A stretch of DNA of 64,000 nucleotides from assembly GCA_035479375.1 (NCBI GenBank), contig DATIIT010000013.1, positions 8,044 to 72,043 of the forward strand. Reading direction: 5' to 3'. This document shows positions 1 to 8,279 of this stretch, in pieces. The position numbers and the translations under genes were made by a program. This DNA is from PMNU01 sp035479375 (GTDB lineage: Bacteria > Patescibacteriota > Saccharimonadia > Saccharimonadales > UBA4665). Under the pieces are notes generated by a model, which was given only the letters and a program-made list of their open reading frames with translations, ran no database searches and was not told the DNA's origin. The stretch's first letter is position 1; each line of letters begins with the position of its first letter.

Positions 1-410
1 TCCCGCGCATCCTGGCCGTATGTGAAAATCACGGCGTTGCCGCCACGCTGCTGGTGAGTGACCCGCCGTGCGTCAACGACCCCGAGGAGCCGTACCTGAA
101 GCCGCTGCTCGGCATCATCGACACCGTTATTGGCAAGCCGCACGGTACGTCGTACAGCTATGGCGCCACCGACGGCCGGTTCTTTAGCGCAGCCGGCATC
201 CCGTGCGCCATCATCAGCCCCGAGGCTGGCGGGCTCCACACCGACGACGAATGGCTCAGCATAACAGGATTTGGCCAATTCTGCGAAGTACTGGAGCACT
301 ATGTCCGCCAGGTGGCCAGCGTGGAGCTCAACCCGTCGCACAGCTCCGCCGCCGTGCCCAAACAAACAGCGTACAAAAATGCCCCGGCCAATGATACAAT
401 AAAGGCGTAA
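1..410 (+). CDS. M20-family metallopeptidase, C-terminal part (cut by window start)
   Basis: The frame is open to the left edge, so only the C-terminal part is visible (first full codon at position 3). The residues resemble the end of M20 peptidases (ArgE/DapE/CPG2 type): the segment KPHGTSYSYGATDGRFFSAA followed by GIPCAIISPEAGGLHTDDEW has the conserved SDGR-like Asp and the GxxxHxxxE(D/E)W-type metal-site His found near the C-terminus of the family. It should hydrolyse a peptide or N-acyl amino acid using two zinc ions. It overlaps the next gene, another M20 peptidase, by one base (TAATG), so the two look like tandem duplicates that are translationally coupled. Substrate cannot be told. Confidence 0.8.
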   Translation, partial: PRILAVCENHGVAATLLVSDPPCVNDPEEPYLKPLLGIIDTVIGKPHGTSYSYGATDGRFFSAAGIPCAIISPEAGGLHTDDEWLSITGFGQFCEVLEHYVRQVASVELNPSHSSAAVPKQTAYKNAPANDTIKA

Positions 411-1552
411 TGAGCACGGTAACAGATCTGCTGGCCACGCTAGTGGCCATGCCCACCATAACCGCCGACATCCCGGCCAACGAGCTCGCCCTGGATTTCA
501 TCGAGCAATACCTGGCTGCGCGCGGCATGCACTGCCGGCGCCACACATATAAGGGACGCACCTCGCTCACCGCCTCCACCCGTAAGGAAAACCACAAAAA
601 CCCCACCGTGCTGCTGGCGGCGCACAACGACGTGGTGCCAGGCGACGAATCCCAGTTCACCCTGCACGAAGCAGACGGCAAACTCTACGGCCGCGGCGTA
701 TACGATATGAAGTTCGCCACCGCCAGCTATTTGCAGCTAGTAGACGACCTGGCGCAGGCTGGCACGCTCGCCCAGTATGATTTTGGCCTGATGGTTACCG
801 CAGACGAGGAAGCCAATATGGACAGCAGCGTAGAATATCTGGTGGGCGCCGGCTTCCGCGCCGGCGTGGTGCTGCTGCCGGACTCCACGGCGCCCGGCTG
901 GGAAATGGAAAAAATCGCTAAGGGCTGGTGGCGCTTCGACCTCTTGGCTACGGGCAAATCGGTGCATGGCTCGCGGCCGTGGGAAGGGGAGAGCGCCAGC
1001 ATTAAGCTGATCCACGCCTTGCATGAGCTAAAGGAGCACTTTAAGGACCACGGGCCGCCCACCGACAGCCTCAACATCGGCAGCATCCATGGCGACGGGG
1101 TGTACAACCGCGTGCCGGACCGCATGGCCGCCAAGGTGGAAATCCGCCTGGCGGATGAAACATCGAGTGCCAAAAACAAGCAACTCATCGACAAACTCTG
1201 CGCCAAGCACAACGTCCAATACGAGACCTTTAGCCTGATAGAGCCGGTGCGGCCTATTGTCAATGTGCCGCTGGTGGATACCTTTAAGGACGTCGTTGAA
1301 CAAACCACCGGCAAGCGGCCGGAAGGGTTTGTTTCGCTCGGCGGCAGCGACGCCCCGTACTTCACCAAGGCTGGCGTCCCGTGCATCCTCAGCTGCCCCA
1401 TGGGCGGCGGCCACCACAGCGGGGAAGAGTGGGTCAGCAAAGCCTCTTTCCTGCAATTTGTGCCCATGCTGCACACGTTTTTAGAGCAAACCGCCAAACA
1501 CCCCACAAGCTCCGCGGCGGCCTCTGTTGACACCGCCGGCAGCCTGGTGTAA
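410..1552 (+). CDS. M20-family metallopeptidase (ArgE/DapE/dipeptidase-like)
   Basis: Complete 380-residue M20 peptidase, normal length for the family. Visible motifs: AHNDVVP around residues 71-77 (metal His and Asp), GRGVYDMK at 94-101 (bridging Asp), TADEE at 130-134 (catalytic and metal Glu), and GGGHHSGEEW near the C-terminus (last metal His). Expected role is cytoplasmic hydrolysis of a dipeptide or acyl-amino acid, useful in an amino-acid-scavenging bacterium. The ATG overlaps the stop of the upstream M20 gene. A TACAAT hexamer lies at 395-400, nine bases before the ATG, so an internal promoter is possible. The exact substrate is not resolved; the Asn in HND replaces the more usual Thr/Val. 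Confidence 0.9.
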   Translation: MSTVTDLLATLVAMPTITADIPANELALDFIEQYLAARGMHCRRHTYKGRTSLTASTRKENHKNPTVLLAAHNDVVPGDESQFTLHEADGKLYGRGVYDMKFATASYLQLVDDLAQAGTLAQYDFGLMVTADEEANMDSSVEYLVGAGFRAGVVLLPDSTAPGWEMEKIAKGWWRFDLLATGKSVHGSRPWEGESASIKLIHALHELKEHFKDHGPPTDSLNIGSIHGDGVYNRVPDRMAAKVEIRLADETSSAKNKQLIDKLCAKHNVQYETFSLIEPVRPIVNVPLVDTFKDVVEQTTGKRPEGFVSLGGSDAPYFTKAGVPCILSCPMGGGHHSGEEWVSKASFLQFVPMLHTFLEQTAKHPTSSAAASVDTAGSLV

Positions 1553-1564
1553 AATAAGCCAGAA

Positions 1565-1690
1565 CATTACCGAAGACCGCAGCGACCCTCAAAAAGTTTA
1601 AGAATGCTGCCGAGGCGATGAAACAATCTATTTGTTTTTGAGCACGAAAACCTTTGGTAGTGAGCAGCCAAAGGTTTTTCTTTTGGCGCG
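1565..1690 (+). promoter_or_regulatory. Ribosomal protein L10 leader (autoregulatory 5' UTR of rplJ-rplL)
   Basis: The stretch before rplJ carries the hallmark of the L10(L12)4-binding leader: the segment CTGCCGAGG at about 1606-1614 with the paired GAAGACCGCAG region near 1571-1581, followed by an intrinsic-terminator hairpin. In known L10 leaders binding of excess L10 complex stabilises a fold that terminates transcription or blocks rplJ translation. The assignment rests on the motif and position; no covariance search could be run. Confidence 0.75.
1647..1684 (+). terminator. Intrinsic terminator/attenuator in the L10 leader
   Basis: An 11-bp perfect stem (1647-1657 with 1668-1678, AAAACCTTTGG / CCAAAGGTTTT) with a 10-base loop, followed by TC and a T run. 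It sits between the L10-binding motif and rplJ, so it is well placed as the regulated attenuator. Confidence 0.8.
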
Positions 1691-1735
1691 AATCCTTAAC
1701 AATCTAGGTCGAAGATATATAAACAAGGAATTTAC

Positions 1736-2260
1736 ATGGCTTTAAGCAAGAACAAAAAGCACGAAGTCGTGGCCGAAGTCGCTGAATCGCTCAAAACGTC
1801 AAAAATGACCGTGGTTGCCAAATACCAGGGTACGACGGTGAAAGCCATCCAGCAACTGCGCCGCGACGCCCGCGCCGGCGGCACCAAATTGCGTGTCGTC
1901 AAAAACCGCTTGGTGGTCAAAGCCTTGCAAGACGTTGACTCCCTCAAAGATGTCGACACCAGCGCCCTAAACGGCCAACTTCTGTACGCGTTTAACGCGG
2001 AGGACGAAGTTGCGCCTGCCCAGGCCCTGGCCGCATTTGCAAAGCAGAACCCCACAATTGAATTTGTGGGCGCCATCACCGAGCAAGGCGAGTTCATTAG
2101 CGCCGACGAAGTCAAGGCCCTGGCACTGCTGCCAAGCCGCGACCAACTCATTGGCCAAGTGCTCGCCACCCTTACTTCACCCGTAAGCGACGTGGTCAAC
2201 GCCCTTTCGGGCAACCTGCACGCGCTGTTGGATGGTGTTGAAGCGAAAGCAACTAATTAA
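1736..2260 (+). CDS. rplJ: 50S ribosomal protein L10
   Basis: 174 residues, typical L10. The N-terminal globular domain with the KYQGTTVKAIQQLRRDAR and VVKNRLVVKAL segments binds 23S rRNA and forms the stalk base; the C-terminal helix carries L7/L12 dimers. It starts at ATG 1736 behind AAGGA and forms an operon with rplL 15 bases downstream. The expected rplK-rplA pair is not upstream in this window; instead M20 peptidase genes are there. Probably autoregulated through the L10 leader just upstream. Confidence 0.98.
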   Translation: MALSKNKKHEVVAEVAESLKTSKMTVVAKYQGTTVKAIQQLRRDARAGGTKLRVVKNRLVVKALQDVDSLKDVDTSALNGQLLYAFNAEDEVAPAQALAAFAKQNPTIEFVGAITEQGEFISADEVKALALLPSRDQLIGQVLATLTSPVSDVVNALSGNLHALLDGVEAKATN

Positions 2261-2275
2261 TAAGGAGTCTCCAAA

Positions 2276-2653
2276 ATGGCAGATTTGAAGAAATTGGCAG
2301 AGGACCTCACCAAGCTGACCGTCCTCGAAGTGAACGAACTCAAGACCATCCTGAAGGATGAGTACGGCATTGAGCCGGCCGCCGCAGCTGTTGCTGTTGC
2401 TGCCGCCCCGGCCGAAGGCGGCGCTGCTGCCGCTGACGAGAAGGCTGAATGGGACGTCATCCTGAAGGATGCTGGTGCCCAGAAGGTCGCCGTCATCAAG
2501 GCTGTGAAGGACCTGACTGGTTTGGGCCTGGGCGAAGCTAAGGCTATCGTCGACGGCGCCCCGAAGCCCGTCCTGGAAAAGGCCAAGAAAGAAGACGCCG
2601 AGAGCGCCAAGAAAGCTTTGGAAGAAGCTGGCGCTACCGTCGAGCTGGCCTAA
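2276..2653 (+). CDS. rplL: 50S ribosomal protein L7/L12
   Basis: 125 residues. N-terminal dimerisation domain, an Ala/Gly-rich hinge at about residues 36-57, and the C-terminal factor-binding domain with the conserved KVAVIKAVKDLTGLGLGEAK and LEKAKKEDAESAKKALEEAGA segments. It recruits elongation and initiation factors to the ribosome stalk. It has a strong Shine-Dalgarno (AAGGAG) and lies directly downstream of rplJ; a strong terminator follows. Confidence 0.98.
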   Translation: MADLKKLAEDLTKLTVLEVNELKTILKDEYGIEPAAAAVAVAAAPAEGGAAAADEKAEWDVILKDAGAQKVAVIKAVKDLTGLGLGEAKAIVDGAPKPVLEKAKKEDAESAKKALEEAGATVELA

Positions 2654-2666
2654 GGGTCAACCTCTT

Positions 2667-2699
2667 AAAAAAACTGCCTCTTTACTGGGGCAGTTTTTT
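2667..2699 (+). terminator. Intrinsic terminator after rplL
   Basis: An AAAAAACTGCC arm pairs with GGCAGTTTTTT across a short loop and ends in a T run; it closes the rplJ-rplL operon. Confidence 0.9.
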
Positions 2700-2717
2700 A
2701 GTATATAAACAGCGGAC

Positions 2718-3815
2718 ATGAACACTACACCCACCCCTGAGACCGGGTCAGGAGAAATATTCGATTTTGCTGCGCTCCAGGATTGTTTTCTGCGTGAGGG
2801 CGGCAGGCGAGTGCTGACCGCTTCCGAAGAGGTTGGACTCTCCCTGCTTATTACGGCCGGCGACCAAGCACGTGCAGAATTGGCTGAGCTCGCCCCACAA
2901 CCAGCCCCGCCGGAGCAGCCGGCAGCGGGGCAGGCGGACGAGGAGCGCGCCCCCGCGCCCCCGGAGCCGCTAGCTCCAGATCCATACCGGCGTTTGCTGG
3001 CCGCCCAAATCCGCGACGGCGAGAATGCGTTGGCTATTTTTTGCCAGGCCAACAGCGGCATGGTGGTTACAATTGTCGACAGGGTCATGCGCAGAGTATG
3101 GTATCTGCCCCGGGTGGAGCGACCCGATGTGGAAAGCGAGGCGCTGGCCAAACTCATAGGCCACATACGCGGCTTCGATCCGTCCATGGGGTTTAAATTT
3201 TCGACGTACGCCATGACCCCTATGTACACCGAAACCTTGGCCTGGGCGCTGGAATATGGCCGCATCATGCACCAATCGCGCGGCGCCAGGGAGCGGCTTA
3301 CAGGGTTCCAACGCCGGATTGCAGATGGCGTCGAGCCCGAAGTAGCCGCTAGTGAGGCCGGGCTTGGGCTGGAAACTATGCTCGACCACGAGCGTGCAGC
3401 CAAGGTACCGGACGCCGTCTCTTACGACCGCCTCATGATTCCCGGCGACGAAACCAGCACGCCTTTTATTGACCAGGTTGCCAACCCGCCTACCGATGCG
3501 ACAGCCGAAGAAATTGTTAACAACAGGCTGTCCGCAGCGGCCATCGTCCAAGCATTGCGGGACTGGCTCAGAACGACGAGCCAGTCCCCGGAACCGGACC
3601 GCGCCTTCCAGATTCTATTCGAGCATTACGGGCACGGCACGCCCCAAAAAGACCTTGCCGCTGAACGGGGAAGGAGCCCCCAAGCAATAAGTAAAGCAAT
3701 CGGAAGCGCCCTGGCCAAGCTCCACAGGAAACTGCCGCCCGAGCTGCGCGACATGCTTAAGGATGCCGGTTATTCCATCCCGGATATAGCTCCGGATCCA
3801 TCTGAGGATGACTAG
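2718..3815 (+). CDS. Divergent sigma-70 family RNA polymerase sigma factor
   Basis: 365 residues. A sigma region 1.2-like segment (LTASEEVGLSLLITAGDQAR, about residues 34-53) is separated by a Pro/Ala/Glu-rich insert (about 60-92) from region 2, which is recognised by a FDPSMGFKFSTYA core around 154-166, the place where standard sigma factors read G-(F/Y)-D-x-x-x-G-x-K-F-S-T-Y-A. The C-terminus (PQKDLAAERGRSPQAISKAI) is a region-4 helix-turn-helix. Region 3 is short and poorly conserved. It probably guides RNA polymerase to -10/-35 promoters and may be the housekeeping sigma of this reduced genome, though an alternative sigma cannot be excluded. It follows rplL after a terminator and is likely its own unit. 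Confidence 0.82.
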   Translation: MNTTPTPETGSGEIFDFAALQDCFLREGGRRVLTASEEVGLSLLITAGDQARAELAELAPQPAPPEQPAAGQADEERAPAPPEPLAPDPYRRLLAAQIRDGENALAIFCQANSGMVVTIVDRVMRRVWYLPRVERPDVESEALAKLIGHIRGFDPSMGFKFSTYAMTPMYTETLAWALEYGRIMHQSRGARERLTGFQRRIADGVEPEVAASEAGLGLETMLDHERAAKVPDAVSYDRLMIPGDETSTPFIDQVANPPTDATAEEIVNNRLSAAAIVQALRDWLRTTSQSPEPDRAFQILFEHYGHGTPQKDLAAERGRSPQAISKAIGSALAKLHRKLPPELRDMLKDAGYSIPDIAPDPSEDD

Positions 3816-3839
3816 TTTATCCACAGGCTCGTGATCGTT

Positions 3840-3868
3840 TTGACTTGACTATACGTTCGTGATAGTCT
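3840..3868 (+). promoter_or_regulatory. Candidate sigma-70 promoter for the 3927 gene
   Basis: TTGACT (3840-3845), 17-base spacer, TAGTCT (3863-3868). The leader to the ATG at 3927 would be about 50 bases. The -35 is good and the -10 moderate. Confidence 0.45.
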
Positions 3869-3926
3869 TAGGTGTAAGTGTAACGAATACAAACACTACG
3901 TGAGAGACTAGAGAGACAACCAATCC

Positions 3927-4436
3927 ATGGCAGACGTACCAGACAAGCAAATCAAACGGCTCCGGGCTCTTATTCAGGAGGCTGAAACCAACCTTGGCGC
4001 AGCCAATGAGCTGCTCATTAGCCTCGTGGGTGACGACGCACACATTGCGCCCGTAGCCAAAGACGACAACCTCGGCAAAGTGATCGAGGGCGTGTTTGAC
4101 GGCCAGAACATGGTCGGCTCAGACGGCAAGACATATCCGGTGCCGGCCAACTACGCCAGCAAGTCTAAGCTGGTGCAGGGCGACATCCTTAAACTCACTA
4201 TTGCAGACGATGGCACCTTCCTGTATAAACAGATCGGCCCAATCCCGCGCAAGCAAGTTGTGGGGCTGCTCAAGCTGGAAAACGGCCACTATTTCGTCGA
4301 AGTCAACGGCAAGGACTACCGTGTACTGCTGGCTAGCGTCACGTACTTCAAGGCCAAGCCCGGCGACCAAGTTAGCGTCAACCTGCCCGAAGACGACTCT
4401 GCTGCCGAGTGGGCGGCACTCGAAGCGGCGCTGTAA
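3927..4436 (+). CDS. Conserved hypothetical protein with N-terminal coiled coil
   Basis: 169 residues, not assigned to a named family. Residues about 5-36 are a heptad-like helix (KQIKRLRALIQEAETNLGAA), then a beta-rich domain begins at KVIEGVFDGQNMVGSDGKTY and contains VVGLLKLENGHYFVEVNGKD. No signal peptide or membrane segment is visible, so it is probably cytoplasmic. It has its own predicted promoter and lies between the sigma-factor gene and dnaX. The architecture (short coiled coil plus OB/SH3-like beta domain) would suit a nucleic-acid or ribosome-associated role, but that is only inference. Confidence 0.8.
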   Translation: MADVPDKQIKRLRALIQEAETNLGAANELLISLVGDDAHIAPVAKDDNLGKVIEGVFDGQNMVGSDGKTYPVPANYASKSKLVQGDILKLTIADDGTFLYKQIGPIPRKQVVGLLKLENGHYFVEVNGKDYRVLLASVTYFKAKPGDQVSVNLPEDDSAAEWAALEAAL

Positions 4437-4438
4437 GT

Positions 4439-4463
4439 TTACCGCTACTCTTTCATGCGGTAA
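4439..4463 (+). other. Hairpin after the 3927 gene
   Basis: TTACCGC (4439-4445) pairs with GCGGTAA (4457-4463). No T run follows, so it may stabilise the mRNA end rather than terminate. Confidence 0.4.
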
Positions 4464-4515
4464 GCATACACACGCCTCCGGATAAATCACAACACCCCGG
4501 CACGCCTGCCAGGCG

Positions 4516-4521
4516 TATAAT
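4516..4521 (+). promoter_or_regulatory. TATAAT -10 box of dnaX
   Basis: A consensus TATAAT ends eight bases before the dnaX ATG. Transcription would begin at or within a base or two of the start codon, giving a leaderless mRNA; no Shine-Dalgarno is present. Confidence 0.6.
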
Positions 4522-4529
4522 GAAGTGAA

Positions 4530-6155
4530 ATGGGGCAAGCATTATACCGGGCACACCGGCCAAAAAAGTTAGACGATGTCGTGGGGCAAGAGCACGTCAC
4601 CACGGCGCTGTCGCGCGCCATCAAAAATGGCACCATTAGCCATGCGTACTTGCTCACTGGGCCGCGCGGCGTGGGCAAAACCAGCATCGCGCGTATCCTA
4701 GCGCATGAAATCAACGGCCTGCCGTACGATGACGACAGCATGCACCTGGATATTATCGAGATCGACGCGGCCTCTAACCGGCGCATCGACGAAATCCGCG
4801 ACTTGCGCGACAAGGTGCACATCGCGCCCACCAGCGCCAAGTTCAAGGTGTATATCATCGACGAAGTGCACATGCTCACCAAAGAGGCGTTTAACGCGCT
4901 GCTGAAAACCCTGGAGGAGCCGCCAGCGCACGTGGTGTTCATTCTGGCCACAACAGAGGTGAATAAGCTGCCGGAGACCATCATTAGCCGCACACAGCGC
5001 TACGCCTTTAAGCCCGTGGACCTGCCTAAAGTGGTGGCGCACTTGCGCGCCATTGCCGACGATGAAAAAATCAAGGTAGACGACGCCGCGCTGGAGCTCA
5101 TCGCCGCCCACGGCGAGGGCTCGTTCCGCGACAGCATTAGTTTGCTGGACCAAGTGCGCAACAGCGCCGAAAAGGTCACCCTGGCCGACGTGCAAGCCAC
5201 CCTGGGCATTGCGCCGCAGGAGCTTATTGCGCAGCTGTTGGAGGCGTTGGCCGCGCACGACGCCCCGGCGCTGGCCGTGGCGCTGCAAGCCGTGCACGCC
5301 GGCGGCCACGAGCCGTCGCAGGTCGCCAAGCAGCTGGGCAGGGCACTGCGCGCGCAGCTGCTTTCTGGCAAACCCATGCTGGCCACTGATGTTATCTTGC
5401 CGCTGCTAGGCAAACTACTAGAAGTGTCGTCCTCTTCCGACCCGAAGAGTTTCTTGGAGATTATTTTGTTGGATGCGGCGTTTTCCGGCCAGGCGCCGGC
5501 TGCTAGCGTAGCGTCCGCCTCGCCCGCCGCAACACCGGCGCCCGCGGCGCCAAAAATCATGAAGGAGGCCGTGCAAGCCAAACCCCCCGTGGTCACCGAG
5601 CCGCACCCCAGCACGCTGCGCAAAGCTGCGCCGGCACCCGAACCAGCGCCCAGCACAGGTGCGCCGGCGCCCACAGCTGAACCCGCAGCCGCGCCAGCCG
5701 CACACCCCGAACCCGCAGCCGCCCAACCCAGCCCGGTTCAGCCGGCCACCGGTGGCGCCTTAGACAAATCCATCTGGCCAAAAGTCCTGGCTGCCATCAA
5801 GGCCAAGCACAACACACTGTTTAGCATCGTGCGCGCCACCGAACCTAGGTTCGACGCGCCCGGCACAGTCACGCTCATCTGCGCCTATCCGTTCCACCAA
5901 AAACGGCTCAACGAGCAGCGCAATAAAGAAGTGCTCGGCGACATTATCCAGGCTGTTAGCGGCCAAAATGTGCGCATCGTGTGCGAGGTAGGCACGCCCG
6001 AAGCAGTCATCCAGGCTGGCCCGCCGCCGCTCCCGCCCGCCGACGAGCAAGTCTTTACCGCCCAACCCGAGCCCACGGCCGCTCCCACCAAGCAAACCCA
6101 AACCGTGCAGGCCATAAGCAATATCTTTGGCGGCGCCGAGCTGCTAGAATCGTAA
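4530..6155 (+). CDS. dnaX: DNA polymerase III subunit gamma/tau
   Basis: 541 residues. AAA+ clamp-loader motor: Walker A GPRGVGKTS (44-52), Walker B/DEVH at 111-114, SRC-like arginine segment ISRTQRYAF. A Pro/Ala-rich linker (about 325-415) leads to a tau-like C-terminal domain. It loads the sliding clamp and couples the replicase. Odd point: the four-Cys zinc module that normally sits between Walker A and the DIIEIDAASN segment is gone; only a short INGLPYDDDSM stretch without Cys remains. Its start is fixed by the TATAAT box eight bases upstream. dnaB follows four bases later, so the two replication genes are probably one operon. Confidence 0.95.
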   Translation: MGQALYRAHRPKKLDDVVGQEHVTTALSRAIKNGTISHAYLLTGPRGVGKTSIARILAHEINGLPYDDDSMHLDIIEIDAASNRRIDEIRDLRDKVHIAPTSAKFKVYIIDEVHMLTKEAFNALLKTLEEPPAHVVFILATTEVNKLPETIISRTQRYAFKPVDLPKVVAHLRAIADDEKIKVDDAALELIAAHGEGSFRDSISLLDQVRNSAEKVTLADVQATLGIAPQELIAQLLEALAAHDAPALAVALQAVHAGGHEPSQVAKQLGRALRAQLLSGKPMLATDVILPLLGKLLEVSSSSDPKSFLEIILLDAAFSGQAPAASVASASPAATPAPAAPKIMKEAVQAKPPVVTEPHPSTLRKAAPAPEPAPSTGAPAPTAEPAAAPAAHPEPAAAQPSPVQPATGGALDKSIWPKVLAAIKAKHNTLFSIVRATEPRFDAPGTVTLICAYPFHQKRLNEQRNKEVLGDIIQAVSGQNVRIVCEVGTPEAVIQAGPPPLPPADEQVFTAQPEPTAAPTKQTQTVQAISNIFGGAELLES

Positions 6156-6159
6156 CCAG

Positions 6160-7518
6160 ATGGACGAGGGTACAAGCAAACAAGCGCCGCAAAACCTAGA
6201 GGCCGAGGCGAGCCTGCTGGGCGCCATTCTAATTGACGCCGACGCCCTGGTGAAGATCGCCGACAGCGTGCGGGTGGACGATTTTTACGACCCGCGCCAC
6301 GCCCGCATCTACGAAGCCATCCTCAATCTGTATGAGCGCCGCAGCGTCATCGACGTCCTCACCCTGGCCGACCAGCTGAAAGGCACCGGTTTTTTGGACA
6401 TGGTGGGCGGCCCGGCGTACCTTACCGAGCTCACCAACTTCGTGCCCACCGCCGCGCATGTTGAGCAATATGCAGACATCGTCGCCCAGAAAGCGCTGCG
6501 CCGGCGCCTGATTAAAGCCAGCAAGGAGCTGACCGAGCTCGGCTACGACGAATCCAAACAGCTCAAAGAACTGATCGAGGAAGCGGAAATGAACCTCTTC
6601 CAGGTCAGCAACCAGCACGTCAAGCAGAGCGTGGCCAGCCTGGAGACCATCTTGGCCGAGAGCTTTGACCGCCTGGACGAGCTCCACAAAGACAAGGGCA
6701 AAATCCGCGGCATCCCCACCGGATTCCAGGATTTGGACAACGTGCTGGCCGGGTTGCAACGCTCCGACCTCTTCATCTTGGCGGCGCGCCCGGCCATGGG
6801 CAAGACCGCGCTGGTCTTAAACCTGGCGCACAACGTGGCGGTCATGGCCAAAGAGCCGGTACTGTTCTTCAGCTTGGAAATGGGCAAAGAGCAGCTGGTG
6901 GACCGCTTGCTGTCCATGGAATCTGGCGTGGACGCGTGGTCGCTCCGTACCGGCAACCTCACCGACCAAGACTTTGAGAAAATCGGCCAAGCCATGGGGA
7001 CGTTGAGTGAGGCACCGATTTACATCGACGACACGCCGGGCTTAAGCGTCAGCGACCTGCGCACAAAGGCGCGGCGGCAAGCACACCAGCACGGGCTGGG
7101 GCTGATCATCGTTGACTACTTGCAGCTCATGAGCGGTGGCAGCCGGTTTAGCAGCAGCGACAACCGCGTGCAGGAAATTTCCGAGATCTCGCGCGGGCTC
7201 AAGGGCGTCGCCCGCGAGCTCAACGTGCCGGTCATCGCCTTAAGCCAGCTGAGCCGCTCGGTAGAAAACCGCAGCCCGCAAATCCCGCAGCTAGCCGACT
7301 TGCGCGAATCCGGCTCCATCGAACAAGACGCCGACGTAGTGGCCTTCATCTACCGCGAAGAGTACTACAACCCGGAAACCGAGAACAAAAACATCACCAC
7401 CATCTTAATTAAGAAGCACCGGCACGGCCCCACAGACAACGTGGACCTGTACTTCGAGCGCGACAAGCAGCGCTTCCGCTCACTAGATACCAAGCACCGC
7501 GACCCGTTTGTAGAATAA
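6160..7518 (+). CDS. dnaB: Replicative DNA helicase DnaB
   Basis: 452 residues, full length. The N-terminal DnaB collar domain starts with APQNLEAEASLLGAIL; the RecA-like motor has Walker A ARPAMGKTA (about 210-218), the LFFSLEMGKEQLVDRLL segment, Walker B LIIVDYLQLM and the LSQLSRSVENR sensor region. It unwinds the fork ahead of the polymerase. It lies four bases after dnaX and carries no inteins or insertions. Confidence 0.97.
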   Translation: MDEGTSKQAPQNLEAEASLLGAILIDADALVKIADSVRVDDFYDPRHARIYEAILNLYERRSVIDVLTLADQLKGTGFLDMVGGPAYLTELTNFVPTAAHVEQYADIVAQKALRRRLIKASKELTELGYDESKQLKELIEEAEMNLFQVSNQHVKQSVASLETILAESFDRLDELHKDKGKIRGIPTGFQDLDNVLAGLQRSDLFILAARPAMGKTALVLNLAHNVAVMAKEPVLFFSLEMGKEQLVDRLLSMESGVDAWSLRTGNLTDQDFEKIGQAMGTLSEAPIYIDDTPGLSVSDLRTKARRQAHQHGLGLIIVDYLQLMSGGSRFSSSDNRVQEISEISRGLKGVARELNVPVIALSQLSRSVENRSPQIPQLADLRESGSIEQDADVVAFIYREEYYNPETENKNITTILIKKHRHGPTDNVDLYFERDKQRFRSLDTKHRDPFVE

Positions 7519-7533
7519 TAAAAGGAGACGAGC

Positions 7534-8277
7534 ATGAAAACTATCCTCATCACTGGCGCAACTTCTGGCTTTGGCCTTGCCGCGGCAAAGCTGCTCGCCA
7601 AAGACAACAAATTGGTGCTTGTAGGAAGGCGCCAAGACCGCCTGGACGAGATTAAGGGCACGCTCAAAACGGATGTCTACACGGCCGCAGTGGACGTCAC
7701 TAACAAAAAGCAAGTGGCCGATTTCTTCGCCGCACTCCCCAAAGAATACGCCCAAGTGGACGTGCTCATAAATAGCGCCGGCCTGGCGCTCGGCATGGAG
7801 CCCGCCCAAGAATCTTTGCTGGAAGATTGGGAGCAGATGGTGGAAACCAACATCAAAGGCCTGTTGCGTATGACGCGGCCGGTGCTGGATATTATGAAAC
7901 AGCAGGGCAGCGGCCTAATTATCAACATCGGCTCTGTGGCGGCCACCGTCCCCTATAAGGGCGGCAACGTCTACGGCGCTACCAAGGCATTTGTGCGCCA
8001 ATTTTCACGGAATTTGCGCGCCGACCTATTCGGCACCGGCGTCAAGGTGACCAACATCGAACCTGGCGCCGCCGAGACAGAATTTTCCGTTGTGCGCTTT
8101 AAAGACGAGCAGAAGGCCAAGGAATATTATGCCGGCTGGCAGGCGCTTACCGCCGAGGACGTGGCCAGCACCATCGTCTGGGCAATTAACCAGCCGGCGC
8201 ACGTCAACATCGATAATGTCGAAATCATACCGCTCAGCCAGACCTTTGGCGGCATGGTGATCGACCGAAAGGCGTAA
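7534..8277 (+). CDS. SDR-family NAD(P)-dependent oxidoreductase (YdfG-like)
   Basis: 247 residues, classical short-chain dehydrogenase. The nucleotide-binding motif GATSGFG is at residues 7-13, followed by GRR (NADP preference), NSAG near 89-92, catalytic Ser in NIGSVAA and the YGATK (YxxxK) pair. The C-terminal segment with NIEPGAAETEFSVVRF resembles YdfG-type 3-hydroxy acid/L-allo-threonine dehydrogenases. Substrate is inferred only. It has a clear Shine-Dalgarno (AAAGGAG) and lies 15 bases after dnaB and 2 bases before the YbaK-like gene, so it is probably in the same transcript. Confidence 0.9.
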   Translation: MKTILITGATSGFGLAAAKLLAKDNKLVLVGRRQDRLDEIKGTLKTDVYTAAVDVTNKKQVADFFAALPKEYAQVDVLINSAGLALGMEPAQESLLEDWEQMVETNIKGLLRMTRPVLDIMKQQGSGLIINIGSVAATVPYKGGNVYGATKAFVRQFSRNLRADLFGTGVKVTNIEPGAAETEFSVVRFKDEQKAKEYYAGWQALTAEDVASTIVWAINQPAHVNIDNVEIIPLSQTFGGMVIDRKA

Positions 8278-8279
8278 TA

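Noticed and set aside
3840..3926. Origin of replication or DnaA boxes near the sigma factor and dnaX/dnaB
   Set aside because: One TTATCCACA-like string occurs at 3817-3825 only; no cluster, no dnaA or dnaN gene.
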